Below are positions 10,908 through 20,399 of a stretch of 64,000 nt of DNA, piece by piece. The notes under the pieces were generated by a model. That model was not told the origin of the DNA, made no database searches, and worked only from the letters and a program-made list of their open reading frames with translations. The position numbers were made by a program, and so were the translations under genes. The stretch comes from Sipunculus nudus. Taxonomy: Eukaryota; Annelida; Sipuncula; Golfingiida; Sipunculidae. Each line of letters starts with the position of its first letter. Within the stretch, counting starts at the first letter, position 1. The stretch lies in assembly GCA_026874595.1 (NCBI GenBank), contig CM049310.1, positions 90,217,556 through 90,281,555 of the forward strand. Direction: 5' to 3'.

Positions 10908-11370
10908 GTCAGTGAGACAAAGGGGGTAAGGTCATACAGGTCAGTGAGACAAAGGAGGTGACGTCATACAGGTCAGTGAGAATAAGAAGGTGGAGTCATA
11001 CAGGTCAAAGAGACTAAGAAGGTAGAGTCATACAGGTCAGTGAGGCAAGGGAGGTGGAGTCATACAGGTTAGTAAGACAAAAGAGGTAAAGTCATTCAAG
11101 TGAGTGAGACATGGGTGACTTGAGGTGGATTCATATAGGTTAGTCTGACAAAGGAGGTGGAGTCATACTGGTCGGTCAGCAAAAGAGTTGGAGTCTTATT
11201 AGTCAGTCAGACAACGGAGGTGGAGTCATGCAGGTTAGTCAGACAAAGCCAGTTGAATCATACAGGTCAGTCAGACAAAGGCGGTGGAGTCATACAAGAG
11301 AGAGAGACAAGGGAGGATGAATCATACATGTTGGTGAAATAAAGGGGGTGGAGTTTGCTATAGGGGGTGT
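10884..11370 (+). repeat. 32-base minisatellite of the exon 3/intron 3 boundary, copy A
   Basis: About fifteen 32-base units run from the end of exon 3 into intron 3. Each repeats the exon end (aggaggtggagtcatacag) followed by the donor and gtgagacaaa. The first unit contains the real splice site. At least eight downstream units keep CAG|GT(C/T)AGT or a near match; others are decayed. Because 32 is not a multiple of three, use of most downstream donors would shift the frame, and the exon frame meets a TGA 54 bases into the intron. Confidence 0.92.
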
Positions 11371-11900
11371 TTCGCAAAACAGGGGCCAATAGGGAATGGA
11401 ATGATTTTAGCAGGGCCATGAGGTCTGAGATAGGTGAATGAAGGCCTTACGATATCCAGACGTTGGTGCGACAAAGTAAGGCTTTACGATCCAGATAGGC
11501 GAGTAATGATCATACAGGTCAGTGAGGCGAACAATTTGTAACATCTGAAAGGTAAATGCAATCAAAATGAGCCCTGAAAGTGAAATTTTATCAAATTACC
11601 GGTGATTTTCTGTGCTATCTCAGTTGAAGGGGAAGGTTGAACATATATATTGAAAATGTATATTGTTGTGCATTGTTATCAGATATTATTGAGTAGGTTA
11701 TAAAAATACATAATTCCACTATATAAATCGCATTCTATTAACCCGTGATTTTTCTCCAGAACAAAAGAGTTCTGTGATTGTTTTCTAAATGCTTAGCTAT
11801 TCTTAACTTTTTTTCTTAGAACTGCACATCCATAAAGCATCTTCAAGAAATTATCATTTTCATGCAACGTTTCTTTTATTTACACTGCCTACCATTTAAG

Positions 11901-12025
11901 GGGTCAGCGAGTGAAGCTACACTTGTAACTATGCTTGGAGCCAGAAGCCGGGTGCTTAGCGAGAAACGGGAAAAACTCAAAACGAAAGAAGACTCAGAAA
12001 TCTGGTAGCCTACTGCTCTGACCAG
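11901..12025 (+). pseudogene. Copy A exon 4, 10-base deletion
   Basis: Begins GSASEATLVTML after a TTTAAG acceptor and ends at a GTACGT donor. Compared with copy B it lacks ten bases (atgggaaagc) after GAAATC at 12002, so the frame reads ATC TGG TAG. The exon is 125 rather than 135 bases and cannot restore the frame. This is the clearest inactivating lesion of copy A. The PLP phosphate-binding SAS residues are still encoded. Confidence 0.92.
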
Positions 12026-12049
12026 GTACGTTATACTGAAACTTAATGA

Positions 12050-12600
12050 ATTGACCAGGTGAAATCGGTGGGACTTCTTCTTGAACAACTGACTATGCTA
12101 CTAATAGTCTACATAGCTATTCTAAAACTAGTTCATCTTACATCTCATGCATAACTTTGACAAGATAATATCTCAGCCGATTTACTGCTCTGTCCAGCTA
12201 ACATGCCAGTCGGTTATGCAAGTATTATGTAAAACGAAAGTCCATTCTCTAACAAGGTAACCATACGGGTGGCAAGCAGTTATGACCAAGATATCTTAAA
12301 GCTATGGTCTAATGTTTGCCGAAATTACCGTACAGCTGGCGGTCTATTGTTTTGATGACATATCCGTACAGCTGGCGGTCTAATGCTCAGACGTATTAAC
12401 CTCACAACCCTAATGCTCTTACGACATAACCTTACAGCTGGCGGTATAATGGTCGGAAGACATAATTTTACAGCTTGAGGTCTAATGCTCTAACGACATA
12501 ACGATATAGCTGACAGTCTAATGCTCTGAGGAACCTCTCAACATATTGCCCAATGCTCTGGCCACTTAAATTTACAGCAGCTGTGTTAAGATAACTGCTT
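12050..12600 (+). repeat. Degenerate ~36-base array in intron 4, copy A
   Basis: Units such as agctggcggtctaatgctct followed by gacgacataaccttac recur about ten times. They resemble the end of exon 4 and its donor: tactgctctgaccag at 12011-12025 against tactgctctgtccag at 12183-12197, with a further gaccag|gtgaaa at 12053. Transitional units suggest that the array arose from the exon 4/intron 4 junction and then lost the GT. Confidence 0.65.
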
Positions 12601-12693
12601 GGTAACTTAATGTTCAGAGGAGGTAAACTGTTTCAATATCGATGATAAATATTGATTAAATATTTAATCAATGTTCATTTGCCCATGGAGTAG

Positions 12694-12837
12694 GCACACT
12701 CCTCAGTGGAACGAGCTGGTCTGTTGGCGGCGGTGAAAATCCACGAAGTCGAGAGCGATGAGAAATGCTGCATGCGAGGGGACGCTCTGGCTGACGCAAT
12801 TAACCAGGACAAACAGCGAGGACTCATACCATTCTAT
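12694..12837 (+). pseudogene. Copy A exon 5
   Basis: 48 codons, AG acceptor (GGAGTAG), GTAGGG donor. Starts AHSSVERAG, where the His is the residue that stacks on the PLP ring (His192 in pig DDC), and ends GLIPFY. Undamaged. Exon 6, which should follow, is not present anywhere before exon 7. Confidence 0.92.
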
Positions 12838-14560
12838 GTAGGGTGTTCGATTTTTATTTTTACCAGTATATAGAAAAAAGGTATTTATTAAGTAAGTTTT
12901 AATTATTATATCATTTGTAATGCTCTAATTATTACAATAATTATTGCATCAACATTTTGTAATGATTATGTTAACCAAATCGAAATAGGAATTAGCGAAC
13001 AAGTTTTACAGAAAGCCTTATGACAAATAATTAGACTCCTGTAAGAAATAACATTAACTTTGACGGGGAAAATTAATTCGGTATACTTCAATCAACCACT
13101 ATATCAAAATAACTATATTACTGAAAAATCTATACATTTCACATTTGTTGTTAAAGTTATACTTTCCAAGCACTACATATGCATTAATTGTGATCCTCCC
13201 ATATAAAACGACCTTATGCCTTCGAGAATTCAACCTAAATATTGGAAAAAAAACTTTCTGTTTGTATCAATATGACCAACCAAAATCCCCAGCATAAAAA
13301 AAAAATGTTCTTTTCGGAGTGCGACTGTTCAGAAATTAGATTTTGTCTGATTGAGCACCAAAGCCTCTTTGATTGGTCCTGTGTATCTAACCTACAATTT
13401 TATTATTCCAAACCGTTTATGGTAAAATGAAATATTTTATAATGATGTATAATCAAAAATAAGTAGACCAAAATTAATGGTTAGCCTAATAAGGGATATT
13501 TTATTTTTCATTCTTGATATGCCATTGGTTAGAGGTTTCAAGTGGCCACCAGAAAAAAGGCCAAAAAAGAATTATTATATTTTGGTGTGGATCCGGTAGT
13601 CTGTGATTGGTCCTGTGTATCTAACCTAAAATTTATAATTTCAAACCTTTCATGGTAAAATGAAATATTTTATAATGATGTATGATCAAAAATAGGTAGA
13701 CCAAAGTTAATGGTTAGCCTAATAAGGGATATTTTTTTTCATTCTTGAAATGCCAATGGTTAGAGGTTTTAAGTGGCCACCAGAAAAAAAGGCCAAAAAA
13801 GAATTATTATATTTTGGTGTGGATCCGGCTCTCTGTGATTGGTCCTGTGTATCTAACCTACAATTTATAATTTCAAATCTTTCATGGTAAAATGAAATAT
13901 TTTATAATGATGTATGATCAAAAATAAGTAGACCAAAGTTAATGGTAGGCCTAATAAGGGATATTTTACTTTTCATTCTTCAAATGCCATTGGTTAGAGG
14001 TTTCAAGTGGCCACCAGAAAAAAAGGCCCAAAAAATATTATATTTTGGTGTGGATCCGCCACTCTGTGATTGGTCCTATGTATCTAACCTACAATTTATA
14101 ATTTCAAACCTTTCATGGTAAAATGAAATATTTTATAATGATGTTTGATAAAAAAAAAGGTAGACCAAAGTTAATGGTAGGCCTAATAAGGGATATTTTA
14201 TTTTTCATTCTTGAAATGCCATTGGTTAGAGGTTTCAAGTGGCCACCAGGGACGTAGGCAAGGGTGTGCCCCTCCCTCCCCCCTTATCTATGCTCGCATC
14301 TAGTACTCAGCTAATGATTAAATGCTAAATGACCATACATTTTGGTCCCTCCCTTGCCTTAAAATCCTGGCTCGGCTCCTGGCCACAGCGTTATTACCAT
14401 CTGATATATCCTCGCAGATTAATGAAATAGTAAGCAATGAATCCCGAATGAAGAAATTAATATGAAGAGTTATTCAGAAGACAAGAAAACATGGCCCATG
14501 GGTATGCGGGTGTTGGTTATATCGCTGCAGGAATGTGTTGTTTTCTTTTTTTTCTAACAG
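12838..14560 (+). other. Copy A intron 5 with exon 6 deleted
   Basis: In copy B a 67-base exon 6 (VATLGTT) lies about 455 bases after exon 5. The matching part of copy A goes from gtatacttcaatcaacc (13081) almost directly to the sequence that follows exon 6 in copy B (atgcattaattgtgat near 13179). The exon and roughly 250-300 flanking bases were therefore lost. Splicing exon 5 to 7 gives a frameshift and a TAG within ten codons. Confidence 0.8.
13325..14240 (+). repeat. 232-base tandem repeat, expanded in copy A only
   Basis: One founder unit (13325-13540) is followed by three units starting at 13540, 13771 and 14005 (spacings 231, 234 and 232). Units share gattggtcctgtgtatctaa and aagtggccacc. 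Copy B has a single unit at 60958-61185. The three extra units carry a head, ttattatattttggtgtgga, that the founder and copy B lack; the same head recurs alone at 15791-15830. Confidence 0.9.
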
Positions 14561-14655
14561 GTAATAGAGAAAATGTATGGCTACATGTAGACGCCGCCTA
14601 TGCCGGGTCTGCCTTCATATGTCCCGAGTTTAGACCGCTGCTTGATGGTGTTGAG
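14561..14655 (+). pseudogene. Copy A exon 7
   Basis: 95 bases, phase 1 to phase 0, after a TCTAACAG acceptor. Reads [18 protein letters not shown] and [12 protein letters not shown]. The Asp of HVDAAYAG binds the PLP pyridine nitrogen. Undamaged, donor GTATTT. Confidence 0.92.
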
Positions 14656-15120
14656 GTATTTATGGTTAATACGTACACGAATGAAACATATTACTACTAG
14701 GGTTGTGAAGAAACAAGTCGATGTTAAGTCAATACATGTATATCATTTCCGATGGGATTACGACTTTGACGCTTTCAAATAGTTTTCCAGTGATATAAAG
14801 GGAATGTCAAGTGCAACGTCAAGGTCGTTTTTCAAAGTCTAAAACTATTTTTTTTTTCAAGATTAATCATTCAGACCAATAACAGATTCTCTACTTCAAT
14901 ATATGTATTTGTGAAGAGAAGGATATAGCTCCTACAACTTAAATCTGTTCTTATGTTTTTAGCTGAGATGAGTCATACATTGGGTTGAAGGCAAATATAT
15001 ATATTTTATAGTTTTTAATGGAGGATTGCCCCTTTTTATCACTTTATCTTCAAAGACCTAGTTTGATCTCATTGCACTTTTTCTCTTTTGTGTTATTTCA
15101 GTATGTTCTTTGCTTTACAG

Positions 15121-15188
15121 TTTGCAGATTCTTTCAACTTTAACCCCCACAAATGGATGCTGGTAAACTTTGATTGCTCGGCTATGTG
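15121..15188 (+). pseudogene. Copy A exon 8 (PLP lysine)
   Basis: 68 bases between TTTACAG and GTAAGT. Reads [20 protein letters not shown]; the Lys of NPHKW forms the Schiff base with PLP. It differs from copy B at only two synonymous positions. Confidence 0.94.
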
Positions 15189-15204
15189 GTAAGTATGTTT
15201 TAGA

Positions 15205-15465
15205 CCGGCTGTTGTTGGTCAGTGGTAAAGCAAAGGACTAAAAAAAAACGGAAGGCCGCGAGTTAAAAATCTCAACCGACGAGCGGTGATATTCTTTTGC
15301 GGTGGGTCCCCACTCAGGGTCAATGTTCTGCAGGATAATTGGGAAAGCTATGCCCAACGGCCATGTATCACTCGCAAACGAGTGCATCTTTAGGGGTTCC
15401 TCGATGTTATGACCAAGCAAAGTGGATGGTTACACACCCAGGACACGCAGGTGCTGTAGACACCG
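15205..15465 (+). mobile_element. tRNA-derived SINE in intron 8, copy A
   Basis: Begins just after the exon 8 donor with a degenerate tRNA-like head (gtcagtggtaaagcaaagga, then an A-run) and continues through a conserved core with gcaaacgagtgcatcttta. The same insertion sits at the same place in copy B, so it predates the duplication. The core matches the SINE on the minus strand at 38646-38902. Confidence 0.7.
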
Positions 15466-15869
15466 AGTGAAACCAGGAAACAAAATAATATATAAGGAAG
15501 CGAGTGCTTCCGCTCAGTCAAGTAGTCCCAAACCGAAATGTAAACTTTGCAGATGTACATACTCAGGGAACGTATTGGAACAGTTAGCATTTAAAAAAGA
15601 AAGGAGGTTACCTCCACCTAAGAAATAAAAAAAGTATGTTTTCTCTTATTGCACTTATGCCTTTGCAAGAAGGGTATGCGTTTGTTCCTGACTGTGAGTG
15701 TTTGTGTGTTTTATTTTTGTGATTTTGATTAAACATTACTCACGCAGTCTTGAACGGAATCGCACGAGATTGTTGGGTCATTTCGGCTTTAGGCCAAAAA
15801 AAGAATTATTATATTTTGGTGTGGATCCGGAACTAACCAAGATTCAGGAACGTCATAAATGATTATTCA

Positions 15870-16028
15870 GAAATAAAGAGTAACCTTTGTACGAATAAAC
15901 CTGAGAATATTGGCCGAATATGGAAATAAAGAGTAACCTTTGCACGAATAAACCTGAGAATATTGGCCGAATATGGAAATAAAGAGTAACCTTTGCACGA
16001 ATAAACCTGAGAATATTGGCTGAATATG
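15870..16028 (+). repeat. 53-base tandem repeat, three copies
   Basis: Three nearly identical units starting at 15870, 15923 and 15976, each opening gaaataaagagtaacctttg and ending attggcCgaatatg. Only copy A intron 8 has it, so it arose after the duplication. No coding or splice signal is visible in the unit. Confidence 0.95.
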
Positions 16029-16519
16029 GAATTCCCACATGGCGGAGGCTTGTTTTCTTTCTAATTGCAGGTTTGTTGTTGTAAAGGGTGTCTACCTTAG
16101 TTACGTATCAGCCTAATTAAAGAATATGTGAAGATAATTTATTGCAGTACCTCGTTATGTATAGAGGGGTTGACTTAAACCTTAACTATGTAAAGGGCCC
16201 AGTGATTTGTATCCATTTTATTTTCATTTTTAACGATTGGTCACTGTCCTATTGGTAGCACGGTTTACTGAATATTGATAAGGAAAGACATGCAAAAAGA
16301 ATATATTTTTATTTATTATTTAGGACTTTAGACCTTCATATGGACGAGACCACTATTAACTGGGGAGTAATTATATTATTTGCTCGAGCCTCAGAGGTTC
16401 TATCAAGAATTAAGTGACACCTTAGTCACAATTCGTCACAGAGTAATCCCTAAAATAAAAAAAATAAATGTAAAATTTATCAAATATATCATTTTAAAGT
16501 GATTAATATACTCACACAG

Positions 16520-16610
16520 GGTTAAGGACCCCTCTCATATGGTGGAGGCCTTCGGTGTTGACCCGCTTGTTTTAAAACATGAACACCAGGACAACGCCGT
16601 GGATATCAGG
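16520..16610 (+). pseudogene. Copy A exon 9
   Basis: 91 bases after CACACAG, donor GTAAGC. Completes the Trp codon and reads VKDPSHMVEAFGVDP, LKHEHQDNAVDIR. The last codons GAT ATC AGG (16602-16610) give DIR where DDC, HDC and TDC proteins have D-Y/F-R/M. The mobile-loop tyrosine is thus replaced by isoleucine, as in copy B. Confidence 0.92.
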
Positions 16611-16939
16611 GTAAGCATGGAACGATAACACGCACAAACAAACACGCATGGCACAACCAGAAGAAAAAAAATACATTTGTATATACAGTGTGGCTCTTAT
16701 TGGAGCTATTTCTATAAAGGGGTGCCCTAATTTAAGAAGTATATATATAAATAAACATATACATATATAAACTGAAAATATATATTTTATAAACTGTTCA
16801 ATAATAATAAATGGAATTCAAACATTTTTCGCATTTACCCTGTCATAAGCATACACTGCAGTCCTCCCAGATCTCCTTGTTCAAGAACTGTTTTTTTTTT
16901 CTGCACCATATATTATTTTTTCCGTATATTTTTTTCCAG

Positions 16940-17038
16940 CACTGGCAAATACCCCTCGGATTTCGGTTCCGTTCACTCAAACTCTGGTTTGTCTTCCGTA
17001 TGTACGGAGTGCAGGGAATACAAACACATATCAGAAAG
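16940..17038 (+). pseudogene. Copy A exon 10
   Basis: 33 codons between TTTCCAG and GTAATA. Reads [18 protein letters not shown], then [12 protein letters not shown]. The usual GRRFRS is GFRFRS. Otherwise typical of the family and undamaged. Confidence 0.93.
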
Positions 17039-17819
17039 GTAATAAACAGGCCTCCCACGCAGGGATTCTGTATACGATTATTACAGTTTCCTACACTGGG
17101 ATTTGCTACGTTTTAATACAAGTTTCTATAAGATTTGTAGGCAACAGTAGGTTAGGACCTACCCTAACATCCAAAATTTAATTATGATCAAACTAAATTC
17201 TTTCATATAAGCTTTAAAATACATAATAAAATAATTTTTGCAGCATTGATATAGAGATATATTAGAACTCCCAGATTATGGCTTTTTATCAGGGTTTGAT
17301 GTTGGTCTGAAGAATTTTTCATTTAATGCACAATTTTTATTTATAACGAACGCGTTATATCTTGCCTCTGGCAATATGTATGCATTCAACAATAACATCA
17401 ATATAAAATGAAAAAGAAAACATTTCTTTTACTTGTGTAAATATCATCCCTCTCCCTAATATCTTTATAAAAAAACTAACAATTTTAACCAATGATAGTT
17501 TTATAGGAAGGTAGAATAAATGGTCTATAAAACAAAATATAAAAAAAAAGAATTTTTTTTCCAAACATACACGTACATGCAAAATTGGAATGATTTTATC
17601 CTGTTGATTGGTAAGAAATATCCCGCTAAAGATGAAACGAAAACAGTGGTGATCAGCTGCCCATTGCGGTATCGGGGGAAACGTAAGATTTTATTAAATT
17701 ATACGTTGCGTTCAGCCTTATTTAGCTTCTTCTGTCTAGCGCCACTTGCTCAACAAAGCTCTGTAGCCATCAAAGCTGAATGCTCTTTCTTTACACGCAA
17801 TGTGTTGTATCTCTTTTAG

Positions 17820-17921
17820 CAAACTGCCCTTGCGAAAGAATTTGAAGCCCTAGTGAGGGAAGACGACAGGTTTGAGGTCACAAATGACGTCATCATGGGA
17901 TTAGTCTGCTTCCGATTGAAG
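17820..17921 (+). pseudogene. Copy A exon 11
   Basis: 34 codons after CTTTTAG; donor AAG|GTTGCT is weak. Reads [12 protein letters not shown], then FEV and GLVCFRLK, the start of the C-terminal domain. Undamaged; its copy B counterpart is outside the window. Confidence 0.92.
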
Positions 17922-18321
17922 GTTGCTTGTCATATTTTAATACAACACCAACTTCCACTGAATAATGAAAATGAAACGCATCACATTTTCTCCAATCTTG
18001 TTCCTTATATTTATATATTTATAATTGTATGTTTACTTGGGCTTATATACCTACTAAAGTGAGAGATAAAGATTTGTTCAAAATATAGGATATGACGAAT
18101 TTATTTTATTTCGTGACTTAATCAAATTTTAACAAGGAGGTTAAAAAGTAGATTCCAAAATCACTCAGTATGGCAATTACTTCATAAGGATTCCGTAGCT
18201 GTCAATTGTTTATGGATGTGTCGTTAATTAGAGAAGGGGTATACATTAAGGTTTAACTTCGCTTGCATAACTCTTCTAGTTTTAACCTCCTTGATCTTTG
18301 CAACCATGAATCTGATTTCAG

Positions 18322-18570
18322 GATCAGTCAAATGAAGTCAATGAGCGATATCTCAAGAGAATCAATGAAGACGGCAGGACACATCTAGTGCCATCTGTTG
18401 GGAAAGGCGTGTACTATCTGAGATTTGCCGTTTGTTCTGCCATGACAGAATCAAAAGATATCAAATATTCATGGGATGTAATCCAGCAGATATCCAACAC
18501 AGTGCTCAGAGAATCTAAAGTCCGTAGCACCAACTGCTGTCCACCTTTCCTTTGTAAATTATTTTCTTAA
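18322..18570 (+). pseudogene. Copy A exon 12 and stop codon
   Basis: 83 codons including TAA, after a GATTTCAG acceptor. Reads NERYLKRINEDGRTHLVPS, then YYLRFAVCSAMTESKDIKYS, and a Cys-rich tail (CCPPFLCKLFS) beyond the usual family end. Open to the stop in spite of the upstream lesions. Confidence 0.92.
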
Positions 18571-19045
18571 AAGAGCATATATTTCATTTTTTCCCTAGAA
18601 AAGACATAAGTATTTGTTTACCTTGTTATGTTTTTAAGGGTGTTTACATGATACAATGAAAATGAACAGCCGTCGATTAAGAATGTTTTTGCATGTGACC
18701 AGTGAACTTGCCCGGCTAAATTGGGTATAAGGTGTTGTAAAATGAAGATTGATTTTTCTTTTTTTTTCAAATAATTCGTTCTCTAAAATAAGGTATTAGG
18801 TTGGTAAATAATTACCTTGTTGAAAATAGGGTCAATCGATATTATATACAATATAACTGTTTACCGATGAAATGAAACTAATAACAATTCTCATAGGAAA
18901 TATCAGGTGGACACGAGGGGTCTAAGGGGATGTGCGTTATAATTAATGGGGTCCATTCACCTCTCTGACATTTATAAGCTAAAGATGCCTTAGATCTTTT
19001 ATAAAACTAAAAATCCTCAGACCATTAATATATGTATATATATAA

Positions 19046-19098
<53 letters not shown>

Positions 19099-20280
19099 GA
19101 AACACATATATTGTTGTCCAAAGGTAGGTAAATGGGCAACTACTTCTAATTAAACTAAAGTTATTATGAAAAGTGCTTAATAAAATATCCAGATGCCTAT
19201 TCTAGCTTACTGAGGTCATGCTTGACTGATGTTTTTCACCCCAGTAATTAATACCTAGGTATTAAAGCCCATTGTATTAAAGTTTCAAAGACCGCTATAC
19301 AATCGATTGTTATCAATGTCCACAGGTGCGTGTTGTAAGCAATAGCATAAACATGTATTTGTATCAAGGAGTACATAAGCAATAAATCAAACTAATACAC
19401 CTGTATATCACTTGAATTACTCTGTATAGGATTGTTGTCATTTGTCTTTTGTCCGGTCATTCGCTTAACAGTTGTTCTTTTAAATACATAAATGCCCAAG
19501 AAATTATGCCTTTCGGGACATTCATAAGAAATGAGAATACATGATCCAGGAAATGTCAGTTAATAATTTCCATGTCAAGTTGTGACAAACATCAAGCTAA
19601 AATTGACGAATCTCAATCCATCGGAGGATGAGATAAGTAAAGAATATTAACAACAGAAAAAAAGCCACGAAATCATAATAAAAGAAAACAGAGAAAATAC
19701 TAATATGGTTAAATTATTTACAGTTAATAATAATCTCTAAAAATCCTAAGTAACTTTAACAGATACACTTGAACACAACTACACATATTGCTGAGACAGT
19801 CTTTGGGTTTAAAATCCTTGTGTTATTGGAACTTTTTTCAGGCCTGAATTTTTATCACATTTAACAAATAATTTCATTTCTTAGTACAAATCAGAAACAT
19901 GGTTTTATTTTGTGTAATCTGCATTTTCATCAATCATTTTGTTGTTAATAGTTTATTAGTATACGCACGTTATTTTTGTTGAATAGTTAAAGAAAATTGC
20001 TAACGTCTTTTAATTTGAGAAACAAATATTTTTGTACAAAAAACACATTAGTCCATCCTTTGGTATATTACTTCTTCAGCATACAATATATTTTAGTAAA
20101 GGGTTATATAAAGAGTCTTACTAATTAATCATTATTTATAACTTGTATATCTAAAGTTTTAATACTCCCGAATATTCATGAATGTTTAGATAAATCAGGT
20201 ACATATATATGCAGTCATGATATTTTATTTTTTTTTTATTATGAATATTATGTAGTGCTTAATCCAGAATCATATCCTGC
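18571..20280. other. 3' flank of copy A, no gene seen
   Basis: AT-rich. A canonical AATAAA at 19179 is a possible polyadenylation signal about 600 bases after the stop, but nothing proves its use. A (TA)n run lies at 19049-19095. No exon-like conservation is visible. Confidence 0.5.
19049..19095. repeat. (TA)n microsatellite
   Basis: TA run of about 47 bases. Confidence 0.95.
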
Positions 20281-20399
20281 GCCAATGCGCTGTACAGTAA
20301 AAAGCATAAAAGCTTATTTCAATTGTACAGTACTTTAAAAAGTAAGACTATTAAAAATTAGTACATGTAAGCGTTTAAATGTAGTAGGATTTTAAAAAA

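Larger units (their letters stand above)
2460..18570 (+). pseudogene. Aromatic-L-amino-acid decarboxylase-like gene, copy A (broken)
   Basis: A group II PLP-dependent decarboxylase; family members convert aromatic amino acids such as DOPA, 5-HTP, tyrosine or histidine to amines. Eleven of twelve exons are present in the family order: 1 (2460), a decayed extra exon 2a (3300), 2b (10305), 3, 4, 5, 7, 8, 9, 10, 11 and 12 (stop at 18568). Visible motifs are the PGYLR and IMPG N-terminal motifs, [20 protein letters not shown] (PLP aspartate), NPHKW (Schiff-base lysine) and HWQIPLG. Two lesions kill it. Exon 4 lacks ten bases present in copy B, so the frame reads ATC TGG TAG. Exon 6, which encodes VATLGTT, is absent, and joining exon 5 to exon 7 shifts the frame into a stop. 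Exons 7-12 remain open. If repaired it would be about 492 residues, normal for the family. The missing loop tyrosine is shared with copy B. Confidence 0.88.
1416..18600 (+). repeat. Duplicated segment, copy A (left edge near 1416)
   Basis: Sequence from about 1416 matches sequence from about 52776, beginning with a block around gaaaacagaattttattctg (1427) and continuing through the 5' flank, exon 1, introns and all later exons up to the right edge of the window. The matching part leaves the satellite at 52.77 kb abruptly, which marks one duplication breakpoint. The two starts are about 51.36 kb apart. In exon 5 I count 16 differences in 144 bases and in exon 8 only 2 in 68, so the duplication is not recent. 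The right end of this copy cannot be placed because copy B runs out of the window. Confidence 0.8.

Noticed and set aside
14491-14700. Alternative start of a short copy A protein at 14491
   Set aside because: The frame reads through the intron before exon 7 and stops in the next intron; splice sites on both sides match copy B, so it is a shadow of exon 7.
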